Source of the DNA: Desulfobacteraceae bacterium
GTDB lineage: Bacteria; Desulfobacterota; Desulfobacteria; Desulfobacterales; Desulfobacteraceae
Assembly (NCBI GenBank): GCA_024225635.1
Contig: JAAEMK010000889.1
Location: 1 to 64,000, forward strand
DNA length: 64,000 bases
Direction of reading: 5' to 3'
Shown here: positions 7,709 to 18,900 of the stretch, piece after piece
How positions within the stretch are numbered: the stretch's first letter is position 1
Layout of the letters: each line of letters opens with the position of its first letter
Notes under the pieces: generated by a model
The model's database searches: none
Seen by the model: the letters and a program-made list of their open reading frames with translations, nothing else
Told to the model about the DNA's origin: nothing
Translations under genes and position numbers: made by a program

Positions 7709-10700
7709 CTACCCCTTCAACCAATCATTCACTTTTTGCAATATCAGCTCCGGATCAATGGGTTTGGCAATATAATCGTCACAGCCCGCATTGATGATCT
7801 CTTCCCTGTCACCCTTCATGGCCCGGGCAGTCAGTGCGACAACAGGAATATGGCTGACATTTTGATCTCTTTTCGCCTTGCCGGCCACCGTATAACCATC
7901 CATCACGGGCAAGGACATATCAAGGAGAACCAGGTCCGGATGTTCTGTTCGAATCTTTCTCAGCCCCTCTTCCCCGTCCATTGCTTCGAGTATGTTGTAC
8001 TTATTTTGTAACACGGCCTTGATGGTCGTCATGTTATCTGAATGGTCTTCCACCACCAGAATGGTAGCGGGGGTCCCATTACCCTCTGACCGTTGGCGAT
8101 TGCACCTTTCCGGTTGAGGAATGCAGGATTCCAGTTGCTCTGCCGGATGTTTTACAGTTTCAAGTTCAGCACCTGTACCCGCGCCGAGCATCAACCGGAT
8201 CTTGAACAACAAAAGCTCCCTGTCCACATCCCCTTTTTGAATCAACTGCTGAATATTGTTACTGCTCAATTTGCTGAGGTCTTCAGGCGTCAGATCCCTG
8301 GCCGTCAGGACCAGCACCGGAATTCCTGCTGTGGCTTCCGTGCTGCGCATTTTGTTCAGCACCTGAAACCCGTCAACTTCCGGCATCATCAGATCCAGAA
8401 CAATACCGCCGGGAATGCTGCGTGACATATAGTCGAGGGCTTCCTGCCCCCCCCGGGCAACATCCACTGTATATCCCGCATCTTCGAGAACGGTCTTTAC
8501 CTGAATAACGGCCGCCTCACTGTCCTCAACCAGGAGGATTCTATCGGTGACTTCACGTCCCCTCTCCATGGCCCCTTCCCCACGCCTTTCAATGCCGGCA
8601 AAAACATTCTTTATCTCTTCAAGTATAACTGCCGGGTTAGTATCACTCTTTGCAAGTATCGACGAAGCATTTCCGCTCAATTTTTTCTTTTCTTCCCGGG
8701 TCAGGTCTTTTGCGGTTACCACAATCACGGGCAGCTCTCTGGTTTTCGGATTTGAACGAACCTTGTCCAGCACTTCAAAACCGTTCTTTTCAGGCATGAT
8801 AAGGTCTAATACAAGCACATCGGGCACGGATTCTTTTAACAACTCCATGCAGATCCTGCCGTCCCCGGCAACAATTGGCCGCATCCCTTCCAGTTCTATA
8901 GCCCGGGCCATCTCCCTGAGTTCAGATTCGTTATCATCCGCAACCACAATGGAATAAGGGGACGGCCCGCCGATCCGGTTTATTTCGCCAATCAGCATAT
9001 CCCTTTTTATGGGCTTGCTGACATAGCCCACAGCCCCCAGGGCAATCCCTGTGGATTTATCATCCGATAAGGAAACGATGATGACCGGGATATCTTTGGT
9101 GTCAGGACTCTGCTTAAGCTGCTGGAGCACCTCCCACCCGTCCATCTCCGGCATGAGGATGTCCAGGGTTACGGCAAAGGGGCGATGCCTCCGGGCAAGC
9201 CTGATGGCCTCTTCCCCTGATGTGGCCCGCAGGATGTTATACCCCTCCCCGGAAAGATAGCTGGCAATCATGGTAAGGGTCTCCGGCTCATCATCAACAA
9301 CCAGAACGGTTTTTTGTGCCGGTACGGCGCCCTCAAACGGTCTGAAAATTGCGAGTTCGGATACCGGAGCCATACCCTGCCACCGGACCGGCAGGGTCAG
9401 GAAAAATGTAGAGCCTTTACCCAATGTGCTTTCCACAGAAATGTTTCCACCCAGCATTGTTACCGCCTTGCCGGCAATGGTGAGCCCAAGCCCCGTACCC
9501 TCATAGGGCCTGGATGAAGAACCGTCAACCTGCCTGAACTCTTCGAAGATATGGGGCAGATCCTTTTTCGAAATGCCGATGCCGGTGTCGGAAACCTCAA
9601 TATGGATATTTTCAGCATCACTGCCGGCTGAGACAATCACACCACCCTGTTCCGTAAACTTCACGGCATTACCGATGAGATTCTGGAGTATCTGATGCAC
9701 CCTGTTTTCATCGCTTTCAATCTGCGGGAAATTATCAGGAATCTTTAGATTGACCTCAATACCCTTGTCTTCGGCAAGTGGCTCAAGCCTTTCCATGATC
9801 GTTTCAATGGTTGAAACCACCGAAAAGTTTTTGGGGCTCACATCCATCCTGCCGGCCTCGATTTTTGAAAGATCGAGGATATCATTGATCAATGCCAGAA
9901 GATTTCTGCCGTTGCGTTCGATTATTTCAAGATAACTTGCCTCTTCCTCTGAAAGCTTGTCTTTTGCCTGCATCAAAAGTACACGGGAAAGGGCCATCAC
10001 CGAATTAAGGGGTGTGCGCAACTCATGGCTCATATTGGACAAAAACTCGCTTTTCAGGCGGTTGGCCTCCTCAACCTGCAACCTCTGGGCTTCGAGTTCC
10101 CGGTTCTGTTCCTGCAGCTCTCCTGCTGTCTGCTGGAGTTCCTCGGCCTGGCACTGGAGCTCCACGGACTGGGACTGCAACTCATCGGTCCGGGCCTGGA
10201 GCCCCTGGTTTGCCTCTTGCAACTCCCCGGCAAGTCTTGCCACCTCCTCATTTGCCAGCAGGTTGGCAAAAACCGTTGAGAGCCCCATCGCCCAAGGCTG
10301 TTCCATTAAATCGAGAACCTTTTTCGGGTATGGTTTAATGCTTGCCAGGGAAACAATTCCCAGCACAACGTTATCAATGACAATGGGGAGACTGATGATC
10401 TCTTTTGGCATGATGGTGCCGGTGAATGTCCTGAATTTGAAAATGCTCTCTTCCGGAATATCGGTTATACGGGTTATCTTCCCTGTCTCCGCCACCATTC
10501 CCAGCTCCCCTTCCAGGGCGGAGGCGTCAAATGCTTTCAACTCACCTGGAATGACACCCAGGGAGAAAAAGGGTTCAAACATACCCGTCTTTTTATTTAA
10601 AAGAAAATATGCCCCCAATTGAGAATTTGTGACCTCAACAAGCTTTTTCAGAAGGGCGGTTCTGAATGCCCCAAGATCGTTCACCCCGATGATCGTTTCC

Positions 10701-11854
10701 GTGATATCCTCGTTTATTTCCTGAAGCTCCACCAGGGACTCGATGGACTCCGTCATTGAATTGAATGTCTCCCCAAGGGAGGCAAGTTCATCAGAACCGG
10801 AGATATGGTTTCTGGCGGAAAAATCACCCTTTTGCATTTTGACTGCGGTTGACGCCATTTCGATGATGGGGGAGGCAAGGGCCCTGGCGGTGAGGAATGA
10901 GACAACTATGATCGCCATCAAAGCCACAAGGATGAGCACGATTAAGTTCACCACCATGTAATGAATAGGGGCGTAGAGTTCGGCCAGATCCTGCTTTGCC
11001 ACAAACCCCCAACCTGTTCGCGGGATATGGGCGTAGGCGGCCAGGACATTCTCACCGCGATAATCCATGGATTCTATTATGCCGGTTCTACCTTGGGCAG
11101 CGTTCACTGCCGGATCAGCCTGGATCTCAAAATTAAGGGGCGCATTTCCTTGCCAGCGCAATTCGTTTAAAGCTATCAGATCCTTATTGACAATAAGCGT
11201 TTCACCGGTTTTACCCAATCCAATCCTGTTCTGGAGCAAGACGTAAAGGGAGTGTTTCAAGTCCACACGGGCCACCAGAATCCCGAGGATGTGCTGTTGA
11301 TCATGTTGGGAACAGAATATGGGAATAGAAAAAGTCATGGAATTTCTTGCTATGGCTTTTGATGAATAGACATCCTTGATAAACAACCCGCGAGTCTGCA
11401 TGGGTTGGGTAAAATAGCTATCATCGGACTTATCCATTCCCCGGGAATTACGGTTGGTGGATATTTCAACAACCCCTGTCCGGGGATTGATTATAAACAA
11501 CTCATTATAGGCACCATAGTTCTTAAGATAACGACTCAACAGCCTGGTGATATTCCCATAGGCTTTGAGATCTTTTTGATCTTTTTCCTCCTTGAAAACT
11601 ATTTTTTCCAGATCGACAAGTTCATTATCAAAGGAGATTATTTTCAGATCACCAGTCCTTTCAGTCAGCCAGAGTTCCAGCTCTTTAACTTTGAGATCAC
11701 GGATCGCCACAAGTTTAGCAAAGGCGTCCTGCTTCAGGGAGCGCACCTGTTGCTTGTAAGTTATCCCAATCCCGAGAAATAAAGGAGTAAGTCCCAGGAT
11801 GACAAACCAGAAGGTCAGATTGCTTCTTATGCTATTGAACGCAAGTTTTTTCAT
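7709..11854 (-). CDS. Membrane hybrid histidine kinase with dCache-like sensor, HAMP, GAF and four receivers
   Basis: 1381 residues. A membrane segment near 15-33, an extracytoplasmic Cache-like sensor (about 40-295), a second membrane segment (about 299-321), HAMP, a GAF domain (about 385-530), a Gln/Glu-rich coiled coil (about 535-600), HisKA with FLSNMSHELRTPLN (His610) and an ATPase domain follow in order. Four consecutive receivers come next, each with an Asp in a LD-x-x-x-P-x-x-(D/N)G block (TLDILMPEMDG, VLDLIMPEKNG, VLDLMMPEVDG, LLDMSLPVMDG). Start ATG 11854 has TGGAG upstream; the frame upstream of it has only a TTG. It follows cheR by 63 bases. Four intact-looking receivers on one kinase is unusual and suggests a branched or buffered relay. 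Confidence 0.92.
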   Translation of the reverse strand: MKKLAFNSIRSNLTFWFVILGLTPLFLGIGITYKQQVRSLKQDAFAKLVAIRDLKVKELELWLTERTGDLKIISFDNELVDLEKIVFKEEKDQKDLKAYGNITRLLSRYLKNYGAYNELFIINPRTGVVEISTNRNSRGMDKSDDSYFTQPMQTRGLFIKDVYSSKAIARNSMTFSIPIFCSQHDQQHILGILVARVDLKHSLYVLLQNRIGLGKTGETLIVNKDLIALNELRWQGNAPLNFEIQADPAVNAAQGRTGIIESMDYRGENVLAAYAHIPRTGWGFVAKQDLAELYAPIHYMVVNLIVLILVALMAIIVVSFLTARALASPIIEMASTAVKMQKGDFSARNHISGSDELASLGETFNSMTESIESLVELQEINEDITETIIGVNDLGAFRTALLKKLVEVTNSQLGAYFLLNKKTGMFEPFFSLGVIPGELKAFDASALEGELGMVAETGKITRITDIPEESIFKFRTFTGTIMPKEIISLPIVIDNVVLGIVSLASIKPYPKKVLDLMEQPWAMGLSTVFANLLANEEVARLAGELQEANQGLQARTDELQSQSVELQCQAEELQQTAGELQEQNRELEAQRLQVEEANRLKSEFLSNMSHELRTPLNSVMALSRVLLMQAKDKLSEEEASYLEIIERNGRNLLALINDILDLSKIEAGRMDVSPKNFSVVSTIETIMERLEPLAEDKGIEVNLKIPDNFPQIESDENRVHQILQNLIGNAVKFTEQGGVIVSAGSDAENIHIEVSDTGIGISKKDLPHIFEEFRQVDGSSSRPYEGTGLGLTIAGKAVTMLGGNISVESTLGKGSTFFLTLPVRWQGMAPVSELAIFRPFEGAVPAQKTVLVVDDEPETLTMIASYLSGEGYNILRATSGEEAIRLARRHRPFAVTLDILMPEMDGWEVLQQLKQSPDTKDIPVIIVSLSDDKSTGIALGAVGYVSKPIKRDMLIGEINRIGGPSPYSIVVADDNESELREMARAIELEGMRPIVAGDGRICMELLKESVPDVLVLDLIMPEKNGFEVLDKVRSNPKTRELPVIVVTAKDLTREEKKKLSGNASSILAKSDTNPAVILEEIKNVFAGIERRGEGAMERGREVTDRILLVEDSEAAVIQVKTVLEDAGYTVDVARGGQEALDYMSRSIPGGIVLDLMMPEVDGFQVLNKMRSTEATAGIPVLVLTARDLTPEDLSKLSSNNIQQLIQKGDVDRELLLFKIRLMLGAGTGAELETVKHPAEQLESCIPQPERCNRQRSEGNGTPATILVVEDHSDNMTTIKAVLQNKYNILEAMDGEEGLRKIRTEHPDLVLLDMSLPVMDGYTVAGKAKRDQNVSHIPVVALTARAMKGDREEIINAGCDDYIAKPIDPELILQKVNDWLKG

Positions 11855-11917
11855 TATTTTAACTCCAGTATATTTCAGTTGAGTGGGTAACCGCTTTTTA
11901 ACCGGCGTACTCAACAC

Positions 11918-12745
11918 TTATATTTTTTGATATATGTGGCAACAATCATTCACCCTTCTAAAGCATCTCTCATATTTTGGCGGGGGAATCTCCGCCTCCC
12001 CCAGCACCAGATAGCCATACCGGGTCAATGCACGATACAATTTGTCAAATATTTTATCCTGATATGCCGTGTTAAAGTAAATCAGGACATTTCGGCATAG
12101 CACCATGTCAAAATCCCCAAAAATGCTTTCCGGAGGAACGTAACTGCTATTATCAAGGATATCATACATCGAGAATGAGACCATCTCCCTTATCTCCGGC
12201 ATTAGTTGAAAGGAGTTCCCTGAATGGGAAAAGTACTCTTTCAGGAACCTGTATTTAACATCTTTTATGCTTTCAAACGGATAAACCGCCTTTTGCGCTT
12301 TTTCCAATGTTTTACCGTCAATATCCGTTGCAAAGATATTGACTTTAAGTTTCACCGCTTCCTCTTTAAGGTATTCATGGATCAGAATAGCGGTGGAATA
12401 GGGTTCTTCTCCCATTGAACAACCGGCGGACCAGACCCTGAGGGAATGACTGAGGGTCTCCTTTTTTTGATGATAAATGACGGGCAGAATCCGGTCTGCC
12501 AGATATTCAAAGGCCAGTGAATTCCTGAAAAAACGGCTCACATTGATGGTCAATACATCGATGAGATTGTCGAGTTCATCGGGATTATCCTGCAAATACA
12601 AAAAATAATCGTTGTAGTTATCGCATTTTGCAAACGGGAAACGCTGCCCGACCCGCCGTTCGACCATGGAGACCCGGTAGCCGGAAAAGTCAAGGCCGTG
12701 CTTTTCATTCAAATAGGACAGGATACGCTTTAACTCGTTATTCAT
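11918..12745 (-). CDS. cheR: CheR chemoreceptor glutamate methyltransferase
   Basis: 275 residues, normal length. CheR uses S-adenosylmethionine to methylate receptor glutamates for adaptation. The N-terminal helical domain (about 1-75) carries the Arg-rich VERRVGQRF segment. The SAM-binding part includes VWSAGCSMGEEPYS, the ATDIDG block and LCRNVLIYF, all signatures of the family. Start ATG 12745. It lies between two hybrid kinases inside the chemosensory operon, 64 bases after the BvgS-like kinase. The separation of cheR from cheB by three kinases is unusual but both are on one transcript. Confidence 0.95.
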   Translation of the reverse strand: MNNELKRILSYLNEKHGLDFSGYRVSMVERRVGQRFPFAKCDNYNDYFLYLQDNPDELDNLIDVLTINVSRFFRNSLAFEYLADRILPVIYHQKKETLSHSLRVWSAGCSMGEEPYSTAILIHEYLKEEAVKLKVNIFATDIDGKTLEKAQKAVYPFESIKDVKYRFLKEYFSHSGNSFQLMPEIREMVSFSMYDILDNSSYVPPESIFGDFDMVLCRNVLIYFNTAYQDKIFDKLYRALTRYGYLVLGEAEIPPPKYERCFRRVNDCCHIYQKI

Positions 12746-12809
12746 CGCAGGATCATATTCCTTTACCGCATCTGATGTTGATCAACCCTTTGTTCTCCTC
12801 AAACCAATT

Positions 12810-15800
12810 CTAATTCTTATCGAGCACCTTGCGTACCGAGATTGAGAGTTCCTTCATGAGAACAGGTTTCAAGAGAATTTCCCTGAGCCCCAGAGACGCT
12901 GCTTTTTCTCTGGAGATCACATCACTGAACCCGGTGCAAAGAATGACCGGCATATCAGGCCGGATCTTAATCACTTCACCGGCCAGTTTATCCCCGGTCA
13001 TGTTCGGCATGGTCATATCAGTGATGATAAGATCGTAACCGTCAGGATCAGCACGAAACAGGTTTAAAGCATCCCTGCTGCTGATTTGAGTTGTCACATG
13101 ATACCCCAGTCGCTCAAGCATCTGCTTCTCCAATAGAACGACATCTTCCTGATCATCCACCAGAAGAACCCGCTCGTTCCCCTTTTGAATGGAGCCGGTG
13201 ACTTTGCCGGGGACGATCCCGGACATGTTCTCCATGGTCGGGATATGGATTTGAAATTCGGTTCCCTGACCTGGCTCGCTATAAACATTGATATTACCCT
13301 TATAGCTCTTCACAATGCCATGAATGACCGACAGCCCCAGACCAGTGCCTTTTCCCTCTTCCTTGGTGGTGAAATAGGGATCAAAAATCCGGTCCATCAC
13401 TTTCTGATCCATACCCATGCCCGTATCTTTAACGGTCAGGCAGGCATATTTGCCGGGATTCATATTCTCGTCCTTCATATCCTCGGCCAGTAATTCCACC
13501 TCTCCATAGCTTACGGTTAAATTCCCGCCGGTTTCTTCCATGGCATGGAAAGCATTGGTGGACAGATTCATGACGATCTGATGAATCCGGGTGGGATCCG
13601 CGAGCACAACCTCGCACGTCTTATCAATATCCTGATCTATTTTTATGGTGCTTGGCAATGAGGATGCAATCAGTTTCAAGGCTTCCTTAATAACCACCTG
13701 AGCCCTTAAAGGCTTGAGTTCGTGATCTGTCTGACGGCTGAAAGTGAGTATCTGCTTCACCAGTTCACCGGCACGTTTTGCACCGGTCAGAATATGGGTC
13801 AAATGATCCTGGAGTTCATTTTCTTGTGGAAAATCTTCCAGCAACAGCTCTGTGTACCCAATAATGGGAAATAGAATATTGTTAAAATCGTGGGCAATGC
13901 CGCCGGCAAGGGTTCCAATGGCCTCCATCTTCTGAGCCTGTTGAAGCCGGGCCTCTATTTTTTTTATTTTAGTAATATCCCTATACACATTCAGGATGGT
14001 GAGAGTTCCGTCATCATGGACAACGGGGGTGGAGGAGATATAAAACGAATGATTGTCCTTTGGGCTGAGAATCTCCAATTCTTGGGCATTCCCTTGTTTT
14101 ATCGCTTCAAAATCACACCACGGGCATTTTTTATCAAAACCGTGGATCGCTTTGAAACATTTTTCCCCCCTGGCGTCACGGCCAGTCCTCCTGACCATGA
14201 TCGGGTTCATATACTTGATTAAAAAATCCTGGGAACAGATATAAACCGGTTCTTTCATGGATTCCATTATGGCCCGGTATTTCACTTGGCTTTCCCGGAA
14301 GGCCTCTCCGGTCAGCTTATGCTCATGCATTTCCAGCTCCAGTTCCGCGGTGCGATCCAACACCTTGCGCTGCAGGGTCCGGGACCAGACAAACGATCCC
14401 ATGAGCAAAACACAAAAGGGAATGATGAGATAGAGGGAATAGTTCAGAACCTCCCAAAAGCCGATCTCGGGTTTCTCGTAAAGCCCAAGCCATTTTGAAT
14501 AAATTTTCCTGTATTCGCCTGTGTTTTTGATGGCGGTCAGGGCTTCTGACATTCTTGCAAGCAGCACCCCGTTGTCGTTGGAAACAGCATAGCAGTATTC
14601 CAGCGGCACCATGGACTGCCTGGAAACCAGAAGATTTTTATAACCTTTTTTTTCAATCAGATAGAGTGCTGGTACCTTGGTGATCAGAGCACAATCATAC
14701 CGGCCTTTCGCCAGCAGTTCAAGGGCTTTCTCCGGTGTTTCCACTGCAATAAGTTGAGTTCCATAGCCCTGCCGGACGGCAAAATCATGCATGATGTCCC
14801 CGGCCTGAACCAAAATGGACTTACCGGAAAGGTCAGCAACACTATCGGGCATTTTCGAGCCTTTCCGAACGACTATCCCATGACTGACAATGGTGTGTGC
14901 CGGCGAGAATTCAGCTGTTACATCCCTCTCCGGAGAATAGAACATACCCTGGAGCGCATCTATCTTATTTGTCTCCAGGGCTTCTCGTATCGAAGCCCAG
15001 GGCTTGAGTTGAATCTCCACGGGGATACCAAGCCGCCTTGCTATGGCCCGGGTAAGATCAACATTAAATCCGGCCGGTTCTCCGTTCTCATCAAGGAACT
15101 CATAAGGGGGATAGTTATCATCTCCGCCAATAATAATCTGCCTCGTCCCAGGCCCGATTGCTTCAAGGGGGGCAAACCACTTGGTGCTGAGCTGACGAAA
15201 GGTTCCGTCGGCAATTACGATTGAAAGCCCCTCATTTAAAATAGCGAGTAGCTCCTGATCTCCTTTCTGCACGGCAAAACAAAATGACTGCTTAAAAGAT
15301 TTCAGGGGAGGCCCTGCAATTCTCAAATCCGTTAACCTGCCTTGCTTCATCAATTGCAGGCCCACTAATTTTTGCATGACCACCGCATCGTGTCTGCCGT
15401 TTGCAAGCTCGGCCAAGGCATCCATGGAGGTATTGGTCGTCACAATTTCAGCATCAAATTCTATTTGATCAAAAAACTCTTCGGCATAGTCTCCTTTCAT
15501 AACCGCAACCTGCTTCCCCTCGAGGTCAGCCAGGGAACGGATCGAGGTGGTATCCTTGTGAACCACAATGGTGCCGTGCATGGTGATATAAGGAAAGGAA
15601 AAATCATAGATTTGTTCACGTTCATGGGTTCTGCTGACCATGGGGAGGACTTTAATCCCGCCCTCCAGAAGATCCTTCTTGAGATCGTTCCAGTGGCCGG
15701 GCCTGAATGACACCTCCCGGCCCATGGCCTTGAGGCTGGCAACCAGAAGCTCCACTGAAAACCCCTCCGCCTGCTGATCTTTAGTGACAGCAGAATAGGG

Positions 15801-15956
15801 TGGATAGTCATACTCGCATCCCGAACTGATCATGGCGGAATCAGCCTGGAGGCTGGGGCAGAGGAAAAACGCCACCACGGCTGAAACGAACAGGAACCAT
15901 GCCGGCCATACAAGCATTACCCGCACCCGTTTAGATTGGGAAGAACCATGAATCAT
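12810..15956 (-). CDS. BvgS-like hybrid kinase with two tandem periplasmic solute-binding domains
   Basis: 1048 residues. A membrane/signal segment near 13-38 leads into two tandem family-3 solute-binding (Venus flytrap) domains at about 40-265 and 270-495, the second containing PPYEFLDENGEPAGFNVDL. A membrane segment near 505-527, a PAS domain with several Cys (about 565-675), HisKA with GGIAHDF, an ATPase domain with GKGTGLGLSV and a C-terminal receiver (ITDMTMPNMTG) follow. Such tandem domains in BvgS/EvgS kinases sense small molecules, often amino acids or nicotinate-like compounds; the ligand here is unknown. ATG 15956 overlaps the stop of the preceding gene by four bases (ATGA), so translation is coupled. 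The kinase-receiver half is closely similar to the two genes before it. Confidence 0.92.
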   Translation of the reverse strand: MIHGSSQSKRVRVMLVWPAWFLFVSAVVAFFLCPSLQADSAMISSGCEYDYPPYSAVTKDQQAEGFSVELLVASLKAMGREVSFRPGHWNDLKKDLLEGGIKVLPMVSRTHEREQIYDFSFPYITMHGTIVVHKDTTSIRSLADLEGKQVAVMKGDYAEEFFDQIEFDAEIVTTNTSMDALAELANGRHDAVVMQKLVGLQLMKQGRLTDLRIAGPPLKSFKQSFCFAVQKGDQELLAILNEGLSIVIADGTFRQLSTKWFAPLEAIGPGTRQIIIGGDDNYPPYEFLDENGEPAGFNVDLTRAIARRLGIPVEIQLKPWASIREALETNKIDALQGMFYSPERDVTAEFSPAHTIVSHGIVVRKGSKMPDSVADLSGKSILVQAGDIMHDFAVRQGYGTQLIAVETPEKALELLAKGRYDCALITKVPALYLIEKKGYKNLLVSRQSMVPLEYCYAVSNDNGVLLARMSEALTAIKNTGEYRKIYSKWLGLYEKPEIGFWEVLNYSLYLIIPFCVLLMGSFVWSRTLQRKVLDRTAELELEMHEHKLTGEAFRESQVKYRAIMESMKEPVYICSQDFLIKYMNPIMVRRTGRDARGEKCFKAIHGFDKKCPWCDFEAIKQGNAQELEILSPKDNHSFYISSTPVVHDDGTLTILNVYRDITKIKKIEARLQQAQKMEAIGTLAGGIAHDFNNILFPIIGYTELLLEDFPQENELQDHLTHILTGAKRAGELVKQILTFSRQTDHELKPLRAQVVIKEALKLIASSLPSTIKIDQDIDKTCEVVLADPTRIHQIVMNLSTNAFHAMEETGGNLTVSYGEVELLAEDMKDENMNPGKYACLTVKDTGMGMDQKVMDRIFDPYFTTKEEGKGTGLGLSVIHGIVKSYKGNINVYSEPGQGTEFQIHIPTMENMSGIVPGKVTGSIQKGNERVLLVDDQEDVVLLEKQMLERLGYHVTTQISSRDALNLFRADPDGYDLIITDMTMPNMTGDKLAGEVIKIRPDMPVILCTGFSDVISREKAASLGLREILLKPVLMKELSISVRKVLDKN

Positions 15957-18900
15957 AATGCAGTTTCCGCAAATTTATCGAGAACCCCTCGTATGGCTTG
16001 AGCTATTTCCCGTCTAACCAGCGGCTTTAAAAGAACCATACCAATTCCCAGGGCCCTGCTTTTTTCTTCTATCATCGGATCGCTGAACCCTGTGCATAAA
16101 ATGACAGGGATATCCGGCCGGATTCTCTTTATCTCCATGGTCAACTCAAACCCGGTCATCCCGGGCATGGTCATATCCGTAACGATCAGATCAAATGCAT
16201 CAGGACAGGCCTTAAAGGCTTCAAGCGCCTCAATACTTGCCGTCTTTGCGGTGATTCGATACCCCAGTCGTGTCAGCATCTGCTGCTCCATGTGGACAAT
16301 ATGCTCTTCATCATCAATCAGGAGTATTTTTTCGGTGCCCCCTTCAATGGCTTGGACCTGGTCATCGGGCTTTTCAACCTTGCTTTCCATGACCATAGGC
16401 AGGTAGACACGCACCTCGGTGCCCCGGCCGGGCTCACTGTAAACGCCAATGTCTCCATTGCAGCTCTTTACAATCCCCTGCACCACGGAAAGCCCCAGAC
16501 CGGTTCCCTTGCCCTGTTCCTTGGTCGTGAAATAAGGGTCGAACAGTTTGTCCTGAATATCCTTTTCAATACCGGCGCCCGTATCCGCAACCGTCAAGAT
16601 TGCATAATCCCCCGGGGATAACCCCGACAAAATCAATGGCCCCGCTTCCAGCCGGCACCGGCCGAGAGTCACCCTGAGCCTGCCACCGGTTTCTTCCATG
16701 GCTTGATAAGCGTTCGTGGCAAGGTTCATGACGATCTGATGAATATGGGTGGGATCGGCAATGACAACACCGCAGCCAGGATCTATCTCATGCTGGATTT
16801 CAATGGTGGCCGGAATGGAGGAGCGAAGCAAATCAAGGGCCTCCTTGACAACGGGCTGGAGTTTCATCGGCTTAACGGCCTGTTCGCCCTGGCGGCTGAA
16901 CACCAGGATCTGTTTGACAAGATCCCTTGCCCTCAATGCCGCATGAAGAATATTATCAATATGATGTTGTGAAGGGCTCTCCAGGGGAAGATCGTCCTTG
17001 AGCAGTTCAGCATACCCGATCAACGGATACAGCATATTGTTGAAATCATGGGCAATGCCACCGGCAAGGGTGCCAATGGCCTCGATCTTCTGGGCCTGGA
17101 GCAACCGTTTTTCAAGCATGGTTTCCTTGGTGACATCACGCTTGACCGCCACGTAATTAACGATCCTGCCCTCGCCGTCCTTAACCGGGGATATGGTAGC
17201 CTCTTCAATAAACTCCGACCCGTCCTTTTTCCTGTTGACCAGGCGTCCTTGCCAGGTCTTTCCATGTGAAATCGTCTCCCACATCCCACGGTAAAAGAAA
17301 TCATCATGGTGGTTGCTTTTCAAAATCCGTGGATTCCTGGATATGACCTCCCCCCGGCTATACCCAGTAAGGTTCTCAAATGCCGGGTTCACATATTGAA
17401 TATCCCCCTTGCTGTCGGTGATGATCACCACCTCGGCGGCCTGGTGAATGGCCGCTTCCAGGCGCCCACGTTCGGCATCCCTGCGCTTGCTTTCAGTAAT
17501 ATCCTTAAAGATGCCTGCCATAATCCGCAATCCATCCATTTCAAACCCGGTACCTTTTATTTCCACATCCTTGATGACACCTTTCCCGGTAATCACCCGG
17601 GTAATAAGGGTCCGGCCTTCGTGGTCCGTTCGATGCCGCTCAAATGTAGCGGATACCGGCGCGTCATTGCTTTCATCGGGGTGAAGGATTTTCTGGTGCT
17701 GTCCGATCAGCTCAGCCTTGTCCCTGCCGACCAGTTCTGCCAACGCCCTATTGCAATCAATAATGATGCCTGTTTCAGCTTCTGCAAGACACAACCCGTC
17801 CAGGGCCTCATCAAAGATTTTCCGACGCCGCGCTTCAGAGTTGCGCAGTTGCGCCTCCACTTTCCGCCTGCCAAGGATATTGATTATCGAAAGCAATAAA
17901 GCCATGGATATAAAAGAGAACGCCCCGGCAATGCACCAGATCAAGGCCTTGTGCTCTCCATAAAATGAGTAGGGAACATTCAGGATCAAACTATCTGCCG
18001 GCACCATGGAGGCGGACAGATGGTATGCTTTCAGCTGGTTGTAATCAAATACATATCGATTGGGACTCTCCCGGGTCACCTTTATTTCATGGACCGGCCT
18101 TCCCCTTAAAATCTCCAGGGCGATTTCCGCCGCGGCCTTTGCCTGTTCATGGTGGCTGATTACCTTGCCCCCAAGCACCCCATCCCCCAATCCATGGTAC
18201 CAGAGGTGAAAAAGGGGAACAGAAAGCGATGTTATAATGCGCTTCAGACTTTCATCAAATGACAGTATTTGATTGTTTTTATCCTTGTATGCGGAGAGCA
18301 GCAAGACAGCGCTCTCCTCCCCTAAACGACCAATAGAGTTTGAAAATTCCTGCCATGTCAAACCGGTCAGGGAGATGTCTGAGAACCGATGCTTGGGAAA
18401 TTGATTTTTTAACCGGTAAAAAGCCCTCAAATCCCCCTGACCGCTGGGTGTTCCGTCCACCAGGGCCACAATTTGGGAAGCCTTGGGATTCAGGTTAATC
18501 ATCAACTCAATGGTCTCTTCCTGGGACACGGCTTCAATCACGCCTGTCACCTGGGGATTGCTGTTCTGCCCTAGGGCAAGGTCCATGTCATTTACCCCCA
18601 GAAAGACCACGGGAATTCCCTTGAGCAGCTGAAATTGTTGATCAAGGGCGAACAGCAAGGCGTTATCATCCGCCACCATCACCAGGTCATAGGGTTTCAC
18701 CAGACCAAGCTTACAGGAGAGGGAACCCAGGAAGTGGTCCAAATTTTCTTTGCCGGGAAACCGTTTCGTATCCATGAATTCAATATCAAGGACAATTTCC
18801 TTGCCATTAAAAACTGACTCCGCCCCCTCCACCTGCTGAAAAAACGTTGGAAAACCAGGATGGTAAGCACTAATAAACAAAACCCTGTCCGGCTCCCCGG

